Notes under the pieces: generated by a model
Database searches by the model: none
The model's input: only the letters and a program-made list of their open reading frames with translations
Told to the model about the DNA's origin: nothing
Part shown: one piece after another, positions 1 to 9,600 of the stretch
How positions within the stretch are numbered: position 1 is the stretch's first letter
Layout of the letters: each line of letters opens with the position of its first letter
Made by a program: the position numbers and the translations under genes
From: an uncultured Saprospiraceae bacterium
GTDB lineage: Bacteria > Bacteroidota > Bacteroidia > Chitinophagales > Saprospiraceae
Direction: 5' to 3'
DNA length: 64,000 nucleotides
Assembly (NCBI GenBank): GCA_937139495.1
Contig: CAKZQC010000041.1
Span: 1 to 64,000, forward strand

Positions 1-147
1 TCGCCCTAGACTTTGCTTCTTTCGGTAATGGAAAGAAGAGGAGATATAATTGACCTGCCCAATTGGCAAATATACTTTTTGCGTAACATCAGTTGATGAA
101 GCACTAAAAATTAGCTTACAGTGTACTTAATATTCAAAACAAAACAA

Positions 148-1407
148 ATGAGCAAGATTTGGCATCCTTATGCACAAATGCAGAACGCAACGCCTAATTA
201 CCACGTAACCAACGCTACTGGCGTGTTACTAACGTTGGCAGATGGGACGACTATGGTCGATGGTATTTCGTCGTGGTGGGCAACCATACACGGCTACAAT
301 CACCCGCACATCAACGCAGCTATCCAAGCACAAGCAGGCAATTTTTCGCACATTATGTTGGGGGGCTTGACACATAGTCCAGCTCAGCAGCTCGCCCAAA
401 AACTCAGCGAAATCACGCCTGAAGGATTGGAATATACGTTCTTTTCGGACAGTGGCTCGGTAGGCGTGGAGGTAGCCGTCAAGATAGCCATACAATATTG
501 GCTCAACCAAGGAATAAAAGGCAAACACAAAATGCTATCGCTCTCCAAAGCGTATCATGGTGATACCTTCAAAGCAATGGAAGTAGGTGGAGATGATGAT
601 TTTCATATTACCTACAAAGGTATTCTGAATCGAGATTTTGTATTGCCAGCTCCTCAAAGTACTTTTGCCAATGCTGACCCTCAAGTACTGAAACAAGATA
701 TCTTAGCATTGGAGCAAATGCTCCAACAAAATCACCAGCAAATAGCAGGTTTTATATTGGAGCCACTCGTGCAATGTGCAGGGGGATTCAATATGTATAG
801 CCCTGCTTATTTGAGAGCTGCCCGCAAGTTATGCAGCGAATATGATGTGTTATTAATTTTTGATGAGGTGGCGACAGGTTTTGGACGTACAGGCGAGCTT
901 TTTGCTGCCAATCATGCACAGGTAAGCCCTGATATTATGATACTCGGCAAGGCATTAACTGCAGGTTATGTCGGTCATGCGGCTACAATTGTACAGACGT
1001 TTGTGTTTGAGGGTTTTTATGGCGAAGGTTATGACACGGCACTCATGCACGGACCTACTTTTATGGGCAATGCTCTGGCGTGTAGTATTGCTTTGGCAGG
1101 AATCGAGCTAGTGGAGCAGCAGGGCTATTTAGAAAAAATAAAAGCCATTGAGCAACAGCTAAAAACAGCTTTATTAGATATAAAATCTCCTTTTGTGGCG
1201 AATACTCGGGTTTTGGGTGCTATTGGTGTTATGGAAATGACGGACAGTAAATACACCAAAGGTTTTGTAGATTTTGCGAAGCAAAGAGGCGTGTGGTTAC
1301 GCCCGTTTGGTCAGTATATTTATACCATGCCGCCTTATATTATTACGGCAGTAGAACTAACAAAAATTACAGAGGTGATGTTGGCGTGGTTAGCGCATTT
1401 GGAATAA
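148..1407 (+). CDS. bioA: Adenosylmethionine-8-amino-7-oxononanoate aminotransferase
   Basis: PLP-dependent class III aminotransferase that converts 7-keto-8-aminopelargonate to 7,8-diaminopelargonate in biotin synthesis, using S-adenosylmethionine as amino donor. Seen: the N-terminal IWHPYAQM typical of BioA, the substrate-loop WWATIHGY, the cofactor-binding DEVATGFGRTG, the Schiff-base lysine in LGKALTAG (about residue 268), and the HGPTFMGN motif. Length of 419 residues fits the family. An upstream GTG at 121 would add nine unconserved residues, so the ATG at 148 is preferred. No other bio gene is in the window. The gene ends one base before the stop of the convergent gene at 1409. Identification is secure; the start is likely. 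Confidence 0.95.
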   Translation: MSKIWHPYAQMQNATPNYHVTNATGVLLTLADGTTMVDGISSWWATIHGYNHPHINAAIQAQAGNFSHIMLGGLTHSPAQQLAQKLSEITPEGLEYTFFSDSGSVGVEVAVKIAIQYWLNQGIKGKHKMLSLSKAYHGDTFKAMEVGGDDDFHITYKGILNRDFVLPAPQSTFANADPQVLKQDILALEQMLQQNHQQIAGFILEPLVQCAGGFNMYSPAYLRAARKLCSEYDVLLIFDEVATGFGRTGELFAANHAQVSPDIMILGKALTAGYVGHAATIVQTFVFEGFYGEGYDTALMHGPTFMGNALACSIALAGIELVEQQGYLEKIKAIEQQLKTALLDIKSPFVANTRVLGAIGVMEMTDSKYTKGFVDFAKQRGVWLRPFGQYIYTMPPYIITAVELTKITEVMLAWLAHLE

Positions 1408-1408
1408 T

Positions 1409-1765
1409 CTATTGTGTACTAGCAGATTGACGTTCTTGGATAAGTCTAATTGCGAAATGAAAAACAGAAAAAATAGTAAAGCCAATTCGTAAAGGAAAGT
1501 AACTCCCAAACGTACTTTTATCGACATCTAAGAAATAAATCTGGGCGACTAATAATACTAAAGAAACGATTAATCCAGTTATACTTTTTTTCTTAGTAAC
1601 ACGAAAAAATGTACTTATATTTAAGTAGAGGGTGAATCCGAGTAACCAAAGTATTAAAAAATATATAGGCATAAAGATGAGCATGCCTAATGCTCCAGCA
1701 CCTCCAGAACCGTGTTGACCATATACAGTAGTAGATAGTAGCAGCAGTAATAATAGAATTTTCAT
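1409..1765 (-). CDS. Small exported or membrane protein of unknown function
   Basis: I do not recognise this 118-residue protein. It starts with a signal-peptide-like stretch (MKILLLLLLLSTTVYGQ), then a Gly-rich segment and three hydrophobic segments at about residues 28-50, 60-77 and 86-105, so it is probably a small inner-membrane protein. It lies between bioA, whose 3' end almost touches its stop, and recN, from which it is separated by 36 bases on the same strand. It could be co-transcribed downstream of recN. No catalytic motif is visible. Confidence 0.6.
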   Translation of the reverse strand: MKILLLLLLLSTTVYGQHGSGGAGALGMLIFMPIYFLILWLLGFTLYLNISTFFRVTKKKSITGLIVSLVLLVAQIYFLDVDKSTFGSYFPLRIGFTIFSVFHFAIRLIQERQSASTQ

Positions 1766-1801
1766 GGTAGGGGAGTTAAATGGTAATAAGAATAGGTGTT
1801 T

Positions 1802-3460
1802 TTACACCACGCCCAACAAATCCCGAGCATTTTGCTTCGCAAATTCAGAAGGAGGATTGCCACTCAACATTTGAGCGATTTCCAAGACACGCTCTTCTAA
1901 GTTGAGTTCTCGTATAGATGTGAATGTTTTGTTGCCTGTTATTTTTTTGTGGACAAAGTAATGCGTAGTTGCCTTGGCGGCAATCTGTGGCGAGTGCGTT
2001 ATCGAAATTACTTGGTGTTCTGCCGAAAGCTCTTTGAGAATAAAGCCCATCTGTAAGGCAACTTCGCCTGATACGCCTGAGTCAATTTCATCAAAAATAA
2101 GCGTCGGCAAGGTCATGGCAGTCGCTACAAGCGATTTGATACACAACGCCAATCGAGACATTTCACCACCAGAAGCCACACCCTTTATTTCTTCCAATCG
2201 GCTGCCTTTGTTGGCTGCAAAGAGGAAACGCAAATCGTCGGTGCCTGTTGGCAAAAATTCTTTGATTGGTTTGATTTCTACCGTCATGCGAGCATGCGGC
2301 ATAGATAATTGCGTGAGCAGTTTTTGTACGGCTTTCTGGAATTTATCGGTTACTTTTTGGCGATTGGCAGAAAGCTGCCCACCATAAGTAGTTAGAGTAG
2401 TTTCTTGTTTAGCAATCTGCTTTTGGAGTTGGTCGATTTGATACGTAATATCTTCAAAGCCATTCAGTCGCTCTTGCAAATCTTCTTGAATTTCCAATAA
2501 TTCTTTGTCCGTCTGCACACTATGTTTAGTTAGCAGTTTGTAGAGAATTGTCAAACGTTCCTCTACTTCTTGAATACGCTCTTCGTCGTGTTCTGTTTCT
2601 TCGGCTATCACCTGCAAATCACTTCCAATTTCCTGCAATTCGAGCTGCATCGAATCGAAGCTAGCCAATAGTTGACTTAATTTGGGGTGATAATCCACCA
2701 GTCGTACAATCGAGTTAGACAGATCTGCCATTTGGTCGGTAATACAGTTTTCGTTTTCGGAAATGTGCATGGCTGCACCACCTACTACACGAGTGATTTC
2801 TTCTGCATTTTGAAGCGTTTTTTGCTCCATTTCTAGTTCCTCAATTTCGCCTTCTTGTAGCTCTGCTTCTAGGAGTTCTTCAAGTTGAAAATTGAGATAA
2901 TCAGTTTCTTTGTTGGCTTCTTGGGTCTGCTTGACGAGCTTCGCCAACTGGCGTTTACTTTGGGTATATTCTAGGTAAGTTTGGGTATATTTTTGGAGTA
3001 TTTTTTTGTTGTTGGCAATCGCGTCGATTACTCGAATCTGAAAATTCGTATCGTGTATATCGTGCGTATCAAACTGCTGATGCAAATCAATGAGCTTGGT
3101 ACTCAATTGCTTGAGAATATCCAAACGAACAGGCGTGTCATTGACAAAAGCTCTTGCCTTACCTGATGTGCTGATTTCTCTACGAATACAAGTTTCTGCT
3201 TCATAGTCCAAGTCATTGGCTTCAAAAAAATCTTGCAAGTCATAAGGCGCAACATCAAAAATAGCTTCTACCACGCATTTTTTGTCTTGCTGATAAAGTA
3301 CTTTGGTATCGGCACGTTTGCCCATAATAAGCCCCAACGCTCCTAACATGATAGACTTTCCTGCCCCTGTTTCTCCAGTAATAATGGTCAGGCTATCGGC
3401 AAAATTAATATCGAGTTGCTCGATTATTGCATAATTCTTAATAGAAAGGGAGCGAATCAT
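1802..3460 (-). CDS. recN: DNA repair protein RecN
   Basis: SMC-like ATPase that acts in double-strand break repair and recombination. Seen: Walker A GETGAGKS near residue 33, a long central coiled coil (about 150-370) rich in Glu and Leu, the ABC signature ASGGEMSRLAL, and Walker B LIFDEIDSGVSG followed by the His-switch ISITHSPQIAA. The 552 residues match the usual length. A Bacteroidota-type promoter lies just upstream, and the small membrane gene at 1409 follows. Identification is secure. Confidence 0.96.
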   Translation of the reverse strand: MIRSLSIKNYAIIEQLDINFADSLTIITGETGAGKSIMLGALGLIMGKRADTKVLYQQDKKCVVEAIFDVAPYDLQDFFEANDLDYEAETCIRREISTSGKARAFVNDTPVRLDILKQLSTKLIDLHQQFDTHDIHDTNFQIRVIDAIANNKKILQKYTQTYLEYTQSKRQLAKLVKQTQEANKETDYLNFQLEELLEAELQEGEIEELEMEQKTLQNAEEITRVVGGAAMHISENENCITDQMADLSNSIVRLVDYHPKLSQLLASFDSMQLELQEIGSDLQVIAEETEHDEERIQEVEERLTILYKLLTKHSVQTDKELLEIQEDLQERLNGFEDITYQIDQLQKQIAKQETTLTTYGGQLSANRQKVTDKFQKAVQKLLTQLSMPHARMTVEIKPIKEFLPTGTDDLRFLFAANKGSRLEEIKGVASGGEMSRLALCIKSLVATAMTLPTLIFDEIDSGVSGEVALQMGFILKELSAEHQVISITHSPQIAAKATTHYFVHKKITGNKTFTSIRELNLEERVLEIAQMLSGNPPSEFAKQNARDLLGVV

Positions 3461-3487
3461 ATCTTGTAAGTGTTAGGTGTCTAAAAT

Positions 3488-3521
3488 CAAATATAGAATA
3501 TGTCAAGTTCTATTCGTGCAA
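3488..3521 (-). promoter_or_regulatory. Probable recN promoter
   Basis: On the minus strand there is TATATTTG (3488-3495), an exact match to the Bacteroidota -7 box TAnnTTTG, with TTG (3519-3521) 23 bases upstream. The spacing is longer than the 20 bases seen before recA and the tRNA cluster, so the -33 part is less certain. It would give a leader of about 20 bases for recN. Confidence 0.4.
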
Positions 3522-3537
3522 ACAGCAAAAACAATAA

Positions 3538-4116
3538 TTAGTTACTTTTTTCGGCAGGTTTCATATCAATAATACCGCCAATACTGCCATTGACAACCAC
3601 AAAAATGCCATCGAAAATAGGAGCATTGCCAAACGAATCATTGACCCAAGTATGTTCGTGTAAGTGCATAAACATATCCAATACTTCTTTTTTTGCATTT
3701 CTATCCACAATCATCATGCACCTTCTTCTGGGTATAGAAACTAAAATTTCTTTAGCGTTGAGCATCGTTTGCGCTTCTATCAAGTGATCTTTGGCAAGTA
3801 TTTTTTCGCTAGCAAAATCACTGCCCGATGCCGTCAATACGATACCGCCGACTTCTGGTATTTCTACTTGCTCAAATTTAGATGGCTCTACAAACAGGTT
3901 GTCGTGTGCATCATCTATCAGTTGATTGATGTCTTGTCCTTTCACATCTTCTTCGGTCAAGAATACAAATTCAGTATCCGTACTGTAGCCAAACCCCAAA
4001 ACTAATTCAGGTTTTTCGGGTGTGCCAATCAAGATTTGATGCAATACGCCTGCTTTGATGCCTTCCCAGCTACCAGGTTTGAGAATAGGATATATTTTAG
4101 TGGTGTCCGATTTCAT
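3538..4116 (-). CDS. DUF1444-like protein of unknown function
   Basis: Protein of 192 residues with no signal peptide or membrane segment, so probably cytoplasmic. The layout resembles the DUF1444/YtpQ family: an N-terminal YPILKPGSW, an early segment where a stretch of A-x-x-N-L is kept (DDAHDNLFVEP), a middle GSDFASEKIL, then ILVSIPRRRCMMIVD, which parallels the family's P-x-R-D segment. The match is by eye and weak, and no biochemical role is established for that family. The gene is monocistronic: it has its own promoter at 4137 and a terminator of the next gene upstream of it. Confidence 0.5.
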   Translation of the reverse strand: MKSDTTKIYPILKPGSWEGIKAGVLHQILIGTPEKPELVLGFGYSTDTEFVFLTEEDVKGQDINQLIDDAHDNLFVEPSKFEQVEIPEVGGIVLTASGSDFASEKILAKDHLIEAQTMLNAKEILVSIPRRRCMMIVDRNAKKEVLDMFMHLHEHTWVNDSFGNAPIFDGIFVVVNGSIGGIIDMKPAEKSN

Positions 4117-4136
4117 GTTAGTTGTTTTTGATGGGG

Positions 4137-4168
4137 CAAAATTACAAAAATATGTTGCAATTAAACAA
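4137..4168 (-). promoter_or_regulatory. Probable promoter of the DUF1444-like gene
   Basis: Minus-strand TAATTTTG (4137-4144) matches the Bacteroidota -7 consensus TAnnTTTG, and TTG (4166-4168) lies 21 bases upstream. It is about 20 bases ahead of the start codon at 4116. Confidence 0.45.
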
Positions 4169-4217
4169 ATTGTTGTAAAAAAGTTATTGAACTAGCTTCA
4201 AAACCTCTATAAAGAAA

Positions 4218-4252
4218 AGAAGCCTTTCCACTATTATAGTAAAAAGGCTTCT
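4218..4252 (-). terminator. Terminator of the large surface-protein gene
   Basis: Perfect 10-bp stem: AGAAGCCTTT (4218-4227) pairs with AAAGGCTTCT (4243-4252). Read on the minus strand it lies 36 bases after the stop of the gene at 4288 and is followed by a T-rich tail (TTCTTT), as expected for an intrinsic terminator. Confidence 0.6.
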
Positions 4253-4287
4253 TGGTTTGATAAAAGTCACTTTAGTTTAATAAAGAA

Positions 4288-7200
4288 TTAATCACGTATT
4301 AAAATAACTTTTTTGTAAGCAGTTTTGGTAGCCGTAGTCATACGTACAAAATAAACACCACTGGCTTGTTCTGTCAACTCCAAATGAGTAGTAACAGCAT
4401 TGGTAGTACGTTGCAAAAGTAATTTGCCATCTTCTCCAAACACCTCAATTTGCATCGCTTCTGAGGCAGATTGCTCGATTGTTATTTGACCCGATGTTGG
4501 GTTTGGATACAGTAGTATTTCTGTTTGTGCTACGGTATGAATGGAAGTAATGCTACAAGCATCTACACGAGTAGTGGCGGCAGTCGTATTACTACAATTA
4601 TTATTGTCGGTATAGCTATAGCTAATGGTATTAGTGCCAGTGAAAGCCATTGCTGGATCAAACTGATTACCTACCACACCCAGACCAGATAATGTACCGC
4701 CCGTAGGGCTCACATTAACTACAAAGGCATCTAAAGTATCGCAATAGACACTGTCTAACCCAATGATTTGAACCACTGGAAGAGCATTGACTGATAAGTT
4801 GAGTGTAATAACACTGTCGCAGCCATTGGCATTTGTAACGGTATCTTGATACATTCCTGCATTGGTATAAACCATATTACCAAAAGTATAACTATCGCCT
4901 TGGCAAATACTTGCCGTCACGGTTGCATTAGTCGAATTATTGACTGTAAGTACAAGCGTAACAATACTATCACAACCAGTATTGTTAGTCAATGTATCTT
5001 GATAGGTTCCTGCATTGGTATAACTATTACCACCAAAAGTATAATTATCACCTTGGCAAATACTCGCCGACAAGCTCGTATTAATTGCATTGATAACCGA
5101 TAAGTTGAGTGTAATAACACTGTCACAGCCATTGGCATTCGTTGTAGTATCACGATAAGTTCCTGCATTGGTATAAACCATATTACCCAAAGTATAACTA
5201 TCACCTTGGCAAATGCTAGCCGTAATAGTATTAGAGCTGCTGCTCAATACTGTAACCACTGCCACTGCCGTATGGCTACAATTGTTAGCATTGGTATAGT
5301 TATAACTAATCGTATGGTTGCCTACGCCAGCTAAACTTGGATCAAATGTATTGCCACTAATACCAGTACCTGTATAGACGCCACCGATAGGAGTGCCACT
5401 CAATGTGACGGCACTTTCAGTAATACAATACGTGCTGTTCAATCCTGTAAGAATAGTATTCGGCAAAGGCAAAATATTCAAATTGAGCGTAACCGTGCTG
5501 TCGCAACCATTAGTATTGACCAAAGTGACCGTGTAAGTACCAGCTGTTGTGTAACCATTACCATTAAACACATAAGTATCACCTTGACAAATGCTGTCAT
5601 TGACAGTGCTTGTACTACTATTAAGCACTAAAGTACTGTCGGTCGCTGCTGCTGTACAACCATTGTTGTCGGTATAAGTATAAGTAAGTGTCGTGCTGTT
5701 GCCGCCACCTACTGCCGTAGGATCAAATACATTTCCGTTGATAATACCTGTACCTGCATATACACCGCCTGTTGGTATACCTGCACTAAGTACTACAGCC
5801 CCTTGTGACAAGCAATATGTTGTATTAAGTCCTAACTGTACATTGGGGATAGCGTTGACATTAAGATTAAGCGTAACAATACTGTCACACCCTCTAGTAC
5901 TAGTCAAACTATCGACATAAGTACCAGCTGTCGAATAAGTCACGTTTCCGAAGTTATAAGTGTCGCCTTGGCAAATATTGACCAAAAGATTGGTTCTGTT
6001 TATTCCTAATACTTCTACCACTACGCTATCATTGTTGGTACAACCATTTCCGTCTATGTAGGCATAATAAATCGTATGCAAACCAGAACCCGACAAACCT
6101 GGGTCAAACATATTGCCATTGACGACACCTGTGCCACTATACACACCTCCTCCAGGAGTAGCGATATTGACAATCGAAAAGGCACTATCGGACGTACAGT
6201 AAGTAGTCGTAAAGCTCGTCAACTGAATCGCTGGTAATGGATTGACCGAAAGGTTGAGCGTAATAATACTATCACAACCATTGGTTGCCGTCAAGGTATC
6301 ATAATACGTACCTGCTGTAGTATAAGCGTTGCCGCCAAATAAATAACTGTCATCTTGACAAATCGTATGGTTGAGCGTACTACCTCCACCACTAATTACT
6401 ACCACATTATAATTGTCGGTGTTGGTACAATTGTTAGTATCCGTATAGGTATAACTCATGCTGTTGTTACCCAATACTGCATTGCTAGGATCAAATGTAT
6501 TATTAAAAATGCCATTGCCGCTGAAAGTCCCCCCACTTGGCAGACCTCCTACTATCGCAAAGGCAGCATCAGAAGTACAATACGTATTGTTCAGTCCTGT
6601 CAACTGTACAGTTGGCAATGGATTGACCGAAAGGTTGAGCGTAACAATACTATCACAGCCGTTGGTGCTCGTAAAGGTAATATTGTAGCTGCCTGCATTG
6701 CTATAAGCATTGCCGCCAATAAAATAATTGTCGCCTTGGCAAATAGCTGCACTAATCGTATCTACACCAACAGGCAACACCGTAATATCAATCGTAGTAT
6801 CTCCAGAACAGCCCAAGGTATTGGTATAGTTATAATTGAGTGTAAACGTCCCTGCTCCTGCTATGGTAGGATCAAAAGTAGTCCCATTAACAATACCTGT
6901 TCCTGTGTAAGTACCACCATTTGGATTTCCACCTCCAAGTACTATGGGGGATTCATTTTGACATACATCAAGCAGTGGTGTATGTGTTACAAAATAGGTT
7001 TGCGAAGTATCGCAATCGCACAGCAATGTAATATCCCAACCTGCTCTTGTAGCCGAACCATCGGACGTGAAGACGAAGGTCAAACTTCCATCTGTTGCCG
7101 TAGAAGTAATATTGGAAGGAATACTTGTACCTGAAAAAGTGCCTACCAATGGTGCCGCTGAACTATTACCATCATATACCCGCAAGAAGTCATAATTCGC

Positions 7201-9291
7201 TTCTGTATTGAAGCTATTAAATATAGCGACTAACTTACCTGTGCTACTATTTGGGTAGAAGGTCTGTTGGCTATTTTGCGAATTGCCATAGTTGCCATTA
7301 AATCCATTCTGGTCATAATAAGTCGTATTACAGGTACTTGGATTAGAAACGGTACCGTGTAGATAACAATCGGTGTTTACAAATATAGTATTGGAAGTAT
7401 CGGTTGTACCGTTCAAACTAACAATCGCTCTATAATAAGTACCCACCAATTGAGTAGTTGTGCTACTGTGTTGTGTTGCTCCATTAATCGTTGACCAAGC
7501 TATATTATCACTAGAAGCCTCCCACTGTATATTTCCACACTGATTCGTTATATTCAAATCAAAGTTTTCGCCTGCACATATTGTATTGTCAGAGCTACTT
7601 ACAAGACCACTATTAGCTACATTACAACAGCTAAAGTCTGCGACCCAACCTGCTGCATTGCTCGTGCTACTATTGGAAGAATACCAATAAAACGTCAAAC
7701 TACCATCGGTGGCTGTAGAAGTAATATCTGGTGGAATATTATTGCCTGAATAGGACCCTATTAGAGGTGCTGAGCTATTGTTACCGTTATAAATCCTCAA
7801 ATAATCTGAATTATCATACGTAGTAAAACTCGTAAACGAGACACTTAACTTATCAGTCGTTGTATTGTTTGGATAGAAAGTCTGTATATTAGCTTCATAT
7901 CCTGGGTAGTTACCTGAAATCCCTCCTGCATCATAGAATCGCCCTGAGCAAGTAGTAAAGCTTGTCCCAGATCCCATCTGATAACAATCACTTATCACTT
8001 GTATAATATTGGAAGTATCTTTATCACTTATTAAAGTAACGATAGCTCTATAATAGCTACTATCAGTTATTTGCGAAACCGTAGAGGTAGCACTCGTTGC
8101 CCCACTAATATTACTCCAGTTGAGAGCATCAGTAGAGGTTTGCCATTGGACATCGCCAAAGTTTTGCGAAATATTCAAATCAAAATTTACTCCTTGACAG
8201 ACGGTGTTGACGCTATTGGCAGTACCTGCGATTGCTTCTAGACCAGTACTATTACCTGTACAAAAGAAATTACCTTCCCAACCAACACCTGTGTTGCTAC
8301 CATCGGACGTAAAACGAAAAGTCAGACTACCATCGGTAGCTGTAGATATAAGAGTAGGTGGAAGTGCATTTCCTGCATAGGTACCTAATACAGGAGCATT
8401 GGTACTATTGCCATTGTACACTATCAACCTATCACAACAAGCCTCTGTACCAAATGTACTAAAGTTAACGCCTAGTTTTGCGTTTGTTCCTAATGGATAA
8501 AATGTTTGGGTAACATTGGTGTTGTTACTATAACTAGCAGCACCTGCAGGATCTCTGAATATGCCACTACAAGTATAAGCAACACTACTAGAGTTGACCA
8601 AATGAAAGGTTTCTACCAAAATGCGTAATCCTTCAATCGTATCTATTTGACCATTACTATTTCTAATAGCTCTATAATAAGTATGATAAGGTGGTGAAGT
8701 GGTCAAGGTAGTATTGGTTGCCCCCGATACATCAGCCCAACTCATACTATCTATAGACTGTTGCCATTGTATAGTACTTGTCGTATTACCACAAGCATTT
8801 GTGGCATTTAGAGTTGTATTGCTACCAAACAGAATAGAAGTACTAGTAGCACTTATAGAAGCTATTCCCGTACTAGCGCAACAGCTAACAGTAGCAGCCC
8901 ATCCACTACTAACAATAGAGCCATCGGAAGTAAAGAAAATCGTCAAGCTACCATCAGGAGCGGAAGAGGTTATTTGTCCTGGGTTATTACGTCCTGTATA
9001 TCGACCTACTTGAGTACTACTCGTACTATTCCCATCATATATAGACAAGTAGTCATAATTACTTTCTAATGAAAAACTCCCAAAATCCAGCTGCACTTTT
9101 GCTCCTGGAGTAGCTGGATAAAAAGTAAGGGTTCGATTTTGATTGCTCGTATAACTCCCACCAGACCCACCAGAGTCATAAAAAGTACCACTACAAGTGG
9201 TAAAACTACCATTGGTCATATTGTAGGTCTGTGCTTTTGCTTGATATAGTGTAGCAAAAAACAGCACTAAAACGTAAAAAATATTTTTCAT
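4288..9291 (-). CDS. Giant secreted CUB/Ig-like repeat protein with type IX secretion signal
   Basis: Protein of 1667 residues, predicted to cross the outer membrane by the type IX (Por) system and stay on the surface or be released. Seen in order: signal peptide (1-20); four CUB-like domains (about 24-137, 230-345, 437-555, 645-760), each with a DYLxIYDGN-type motif and GSLTFxFTSDGS; Ig-like spacers between them containing IQWQxSxDxxxW; then about 800 residues of alternating modules, seven with ICQGD...NGCDSIVTLNL and six with TYC...GGxYxGTGI...FDP; finally a C-terminal sorting domain beginning LLYPNPTSGQ and ending in VILIRD. CUB folds in this phylum usually bind sugars, proteins or metal, but the ligand is unknown. 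An adhesin or matrix role is inferred. The repeats are recently duplicated at DNA level. It is flanked by a terminator and a 309-base upstream gap. Confidence 0.9.
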   Translation of the reverse strand: MKNIFYVLVLFFATLYQAKAQTYNMTNGSFTTCSGTFYDSGGSGGSYTSNQNRTLTFYPATPGAKVQLDFGSFSLESNYDYLSIYDGNSTSSTQVGRYTGRNNPGQITSSAPDGSLTIFFTSDGSIVSSGWAATVSCCASTGIASISATSTSILFGSNTTLNATNACGNTTSTIQWQQSIDSMSWADVSGATNTTLTTSPPYHTYYRAIRNSNGQIDTIEGLRILVETFHLVNSSSVAYTCSGIFRDPAGAASYSNNTNVTQTFYPLGTNAKLGVNFSTFGTEACCDRLIVYNGNSTNAPVLGTYAGNALPPTLISTATDGSLTFRFTSDGSNTGVGWEGNFFCTGNSTGLEAIAGTANSVNTVCQGVNFDLNISQNFGDVQWQTSTDALNWSNISGATSATSTVSQITDSSYYRAIVTLISDKDTSNIIQVISDCYQMGSGTSFTTCSGRFYDAGGISGNYPGYEANIQTFYPNNTTTDKLSVSFTSFTTYDNSDYLRIYNGNNSSAPLIGSYSGNNIPPDITSTATDGSLTFYWYSSNSSTSNAAGWVADFSCCNVANSGLVSSSDNTICAGENFDLNITNQCGNIQWEASSDNIAWSTINGATQHSSTTTQLVGTYYRAIVSLNGTTDTSNTIFVNTDCYLHGTVSNPSTCNTTYYDQNGFNGNYGNSQNSQQTFYPNSSTGKLVAIFNSFNTEANYDFLRVYDGNSSAAPLVGTFSGTSIPSNITSTATDGSLTFVFTSDGSATRAGWDITLLCDCDTSQTYFVTHTPLLDVCQNESPIVLGGGNPNGGTYTGTGIVNGTTFDPTIAGAGTFTLNYNYTNTLGCSGDTTIDITVLPVGVDTISAAICQGDNYFIGGNAYSNAGSYNITFTSTNGCDSIVTLNLSVNPLPTVQLTGLNNTYCTSDAAFAIVGGLPSGGTFSGNGIFNNTFDPSNAVLGNNSMSYTYTDTNNCTNTDNYNVVVISGGGSTLNHTICQDDSYLFGGNAYTTAGTYYDTLTATNGCDSIITLNLSVNPLPAIQLTSFTTTYCTSDSAFSIVNIATPGGGVYSGTGVVNGNMFDPGLSGSGLHTIYYAYIDGNGCTNNDSVVVEVLGINRTNLLVNICQGDTYNFGNVTYSTAGTYVDSLTSTRGCDSIVTLNLNVNAIPNVQLGLNTTYCLSQGAVVLSAGIPTGGVYAGTGIINGNVFDPTAVGGGNSTTLTYTYTDNNGCTAAATDSTLVLNSSTSTVNDSICQGDTYVFNGNGYTTAGTYTVTLVNTNGCDSTVTLNLNILPLPNTILTGLNSTYCITESAVTLSGTPIGGVYTGTGISGNTFDPSLAGVGNHTISYNYTNANNCSHTAVAVVTVLSSSSNTITASICQGDSYTLGNMVYTNAGTYRDTTTNANGCDSVITLNLSVINAINTSLSASICQGDNYTFGGNSYTNAGTYQDTLTNNTGCDSIVTLVLTVNNSTNATVTASICQGDSYTFGNMVYTNAGMYQDTVTNANGCDSVITLNLSVNALPVVQIIGLDSVYCDTLDAFVVNVSPTGGTLSGLGVVGNQFDPAMAFTGTNTISYSYTDNNNCSNTTAATTRVDACSITSIHTVAQTEILLYPNPTSGQITIEQSASEAMQIEVFGEDGKLLLQRTTNAVTTHLELTEQASGVYFVRMTTATKTAYKKVILIRD
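4792..5228. repeat. Near-identical ICQGD modules inside the surface-protein gene
   Basis: Segments 4792-4920 and 5098-5228 are almost identical over about 125 bp, differing at only a scatter of bases, and the copy between them (about 4950-5085) is more diverged. Each codes for one ICQGD...GCDSxxTLNL module of the large surface protein. The pattern indicates tandem duplication within the gene, and homologous recombination there could change repeat number. Confidence 0.8.
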
Positions 9292-9600
9292 AAGTAGATT
9301 AGGTATAAAGCTGCCTAAAAAGTATTTCTCCTGCCGAGTAACTTTCCGATTGCTTCAATGAATAAAGAATGATGTCTATTATACACTTGGTTTCTAAGAG
9401 TATTATTTTGTTTTAAATTACACATTAATATAATATAAAAAAAATACTCTAAACCAAAGTTTGTGAAAATAAGCAAAAACCATTCTAGTTTTTAATGGAA
9501 CGTTAAAACTCCGTCTTATCGAAGGATAAGATCAACTATTTTTTTTTCAGTTTCAAGAAGATTTTTAAATAACTTCTGTTTAGGCACGCTCTTGACAAAA
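9292..9600. other. Intergenic region upstream of the surface-protein gene
   Basis: This 309-base AT-rich stretch separates the surface-protein start from the stop of the MbnP-like gene. It holds a 7-bp stem hairpin (TCTTATC/GATAAGA, 9514-9531) and a TTTAGGCACGCTCTT sequence near 9581 that weakly resembles the end of the dispersed element described below. I see no exact TAnnTTTG promoter on the minus strand and no convincing small gene. Confidence 0.4.

Noticed and set aside
1..120. Hairpin CTTCTTTC/GAAAGAAG at 16-38 as terminator of an upstream gene
   Set aside because: No T-run follows and the upstream gene is outside the window.
6355..7134. Long + strand open frame opposite the CUB protein gene
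   Set aside because: It is opposite the repeats of a convincing secreted protein; its composition reflects the complement of the repeat DNA, with no family motif.
9581..9597. Another end of the dispersed palindromic element
   Set aside because: TTTAGGCACGCTCTT has a mismatch in the conserved core and no interior similarity to the family, so it was not counted.
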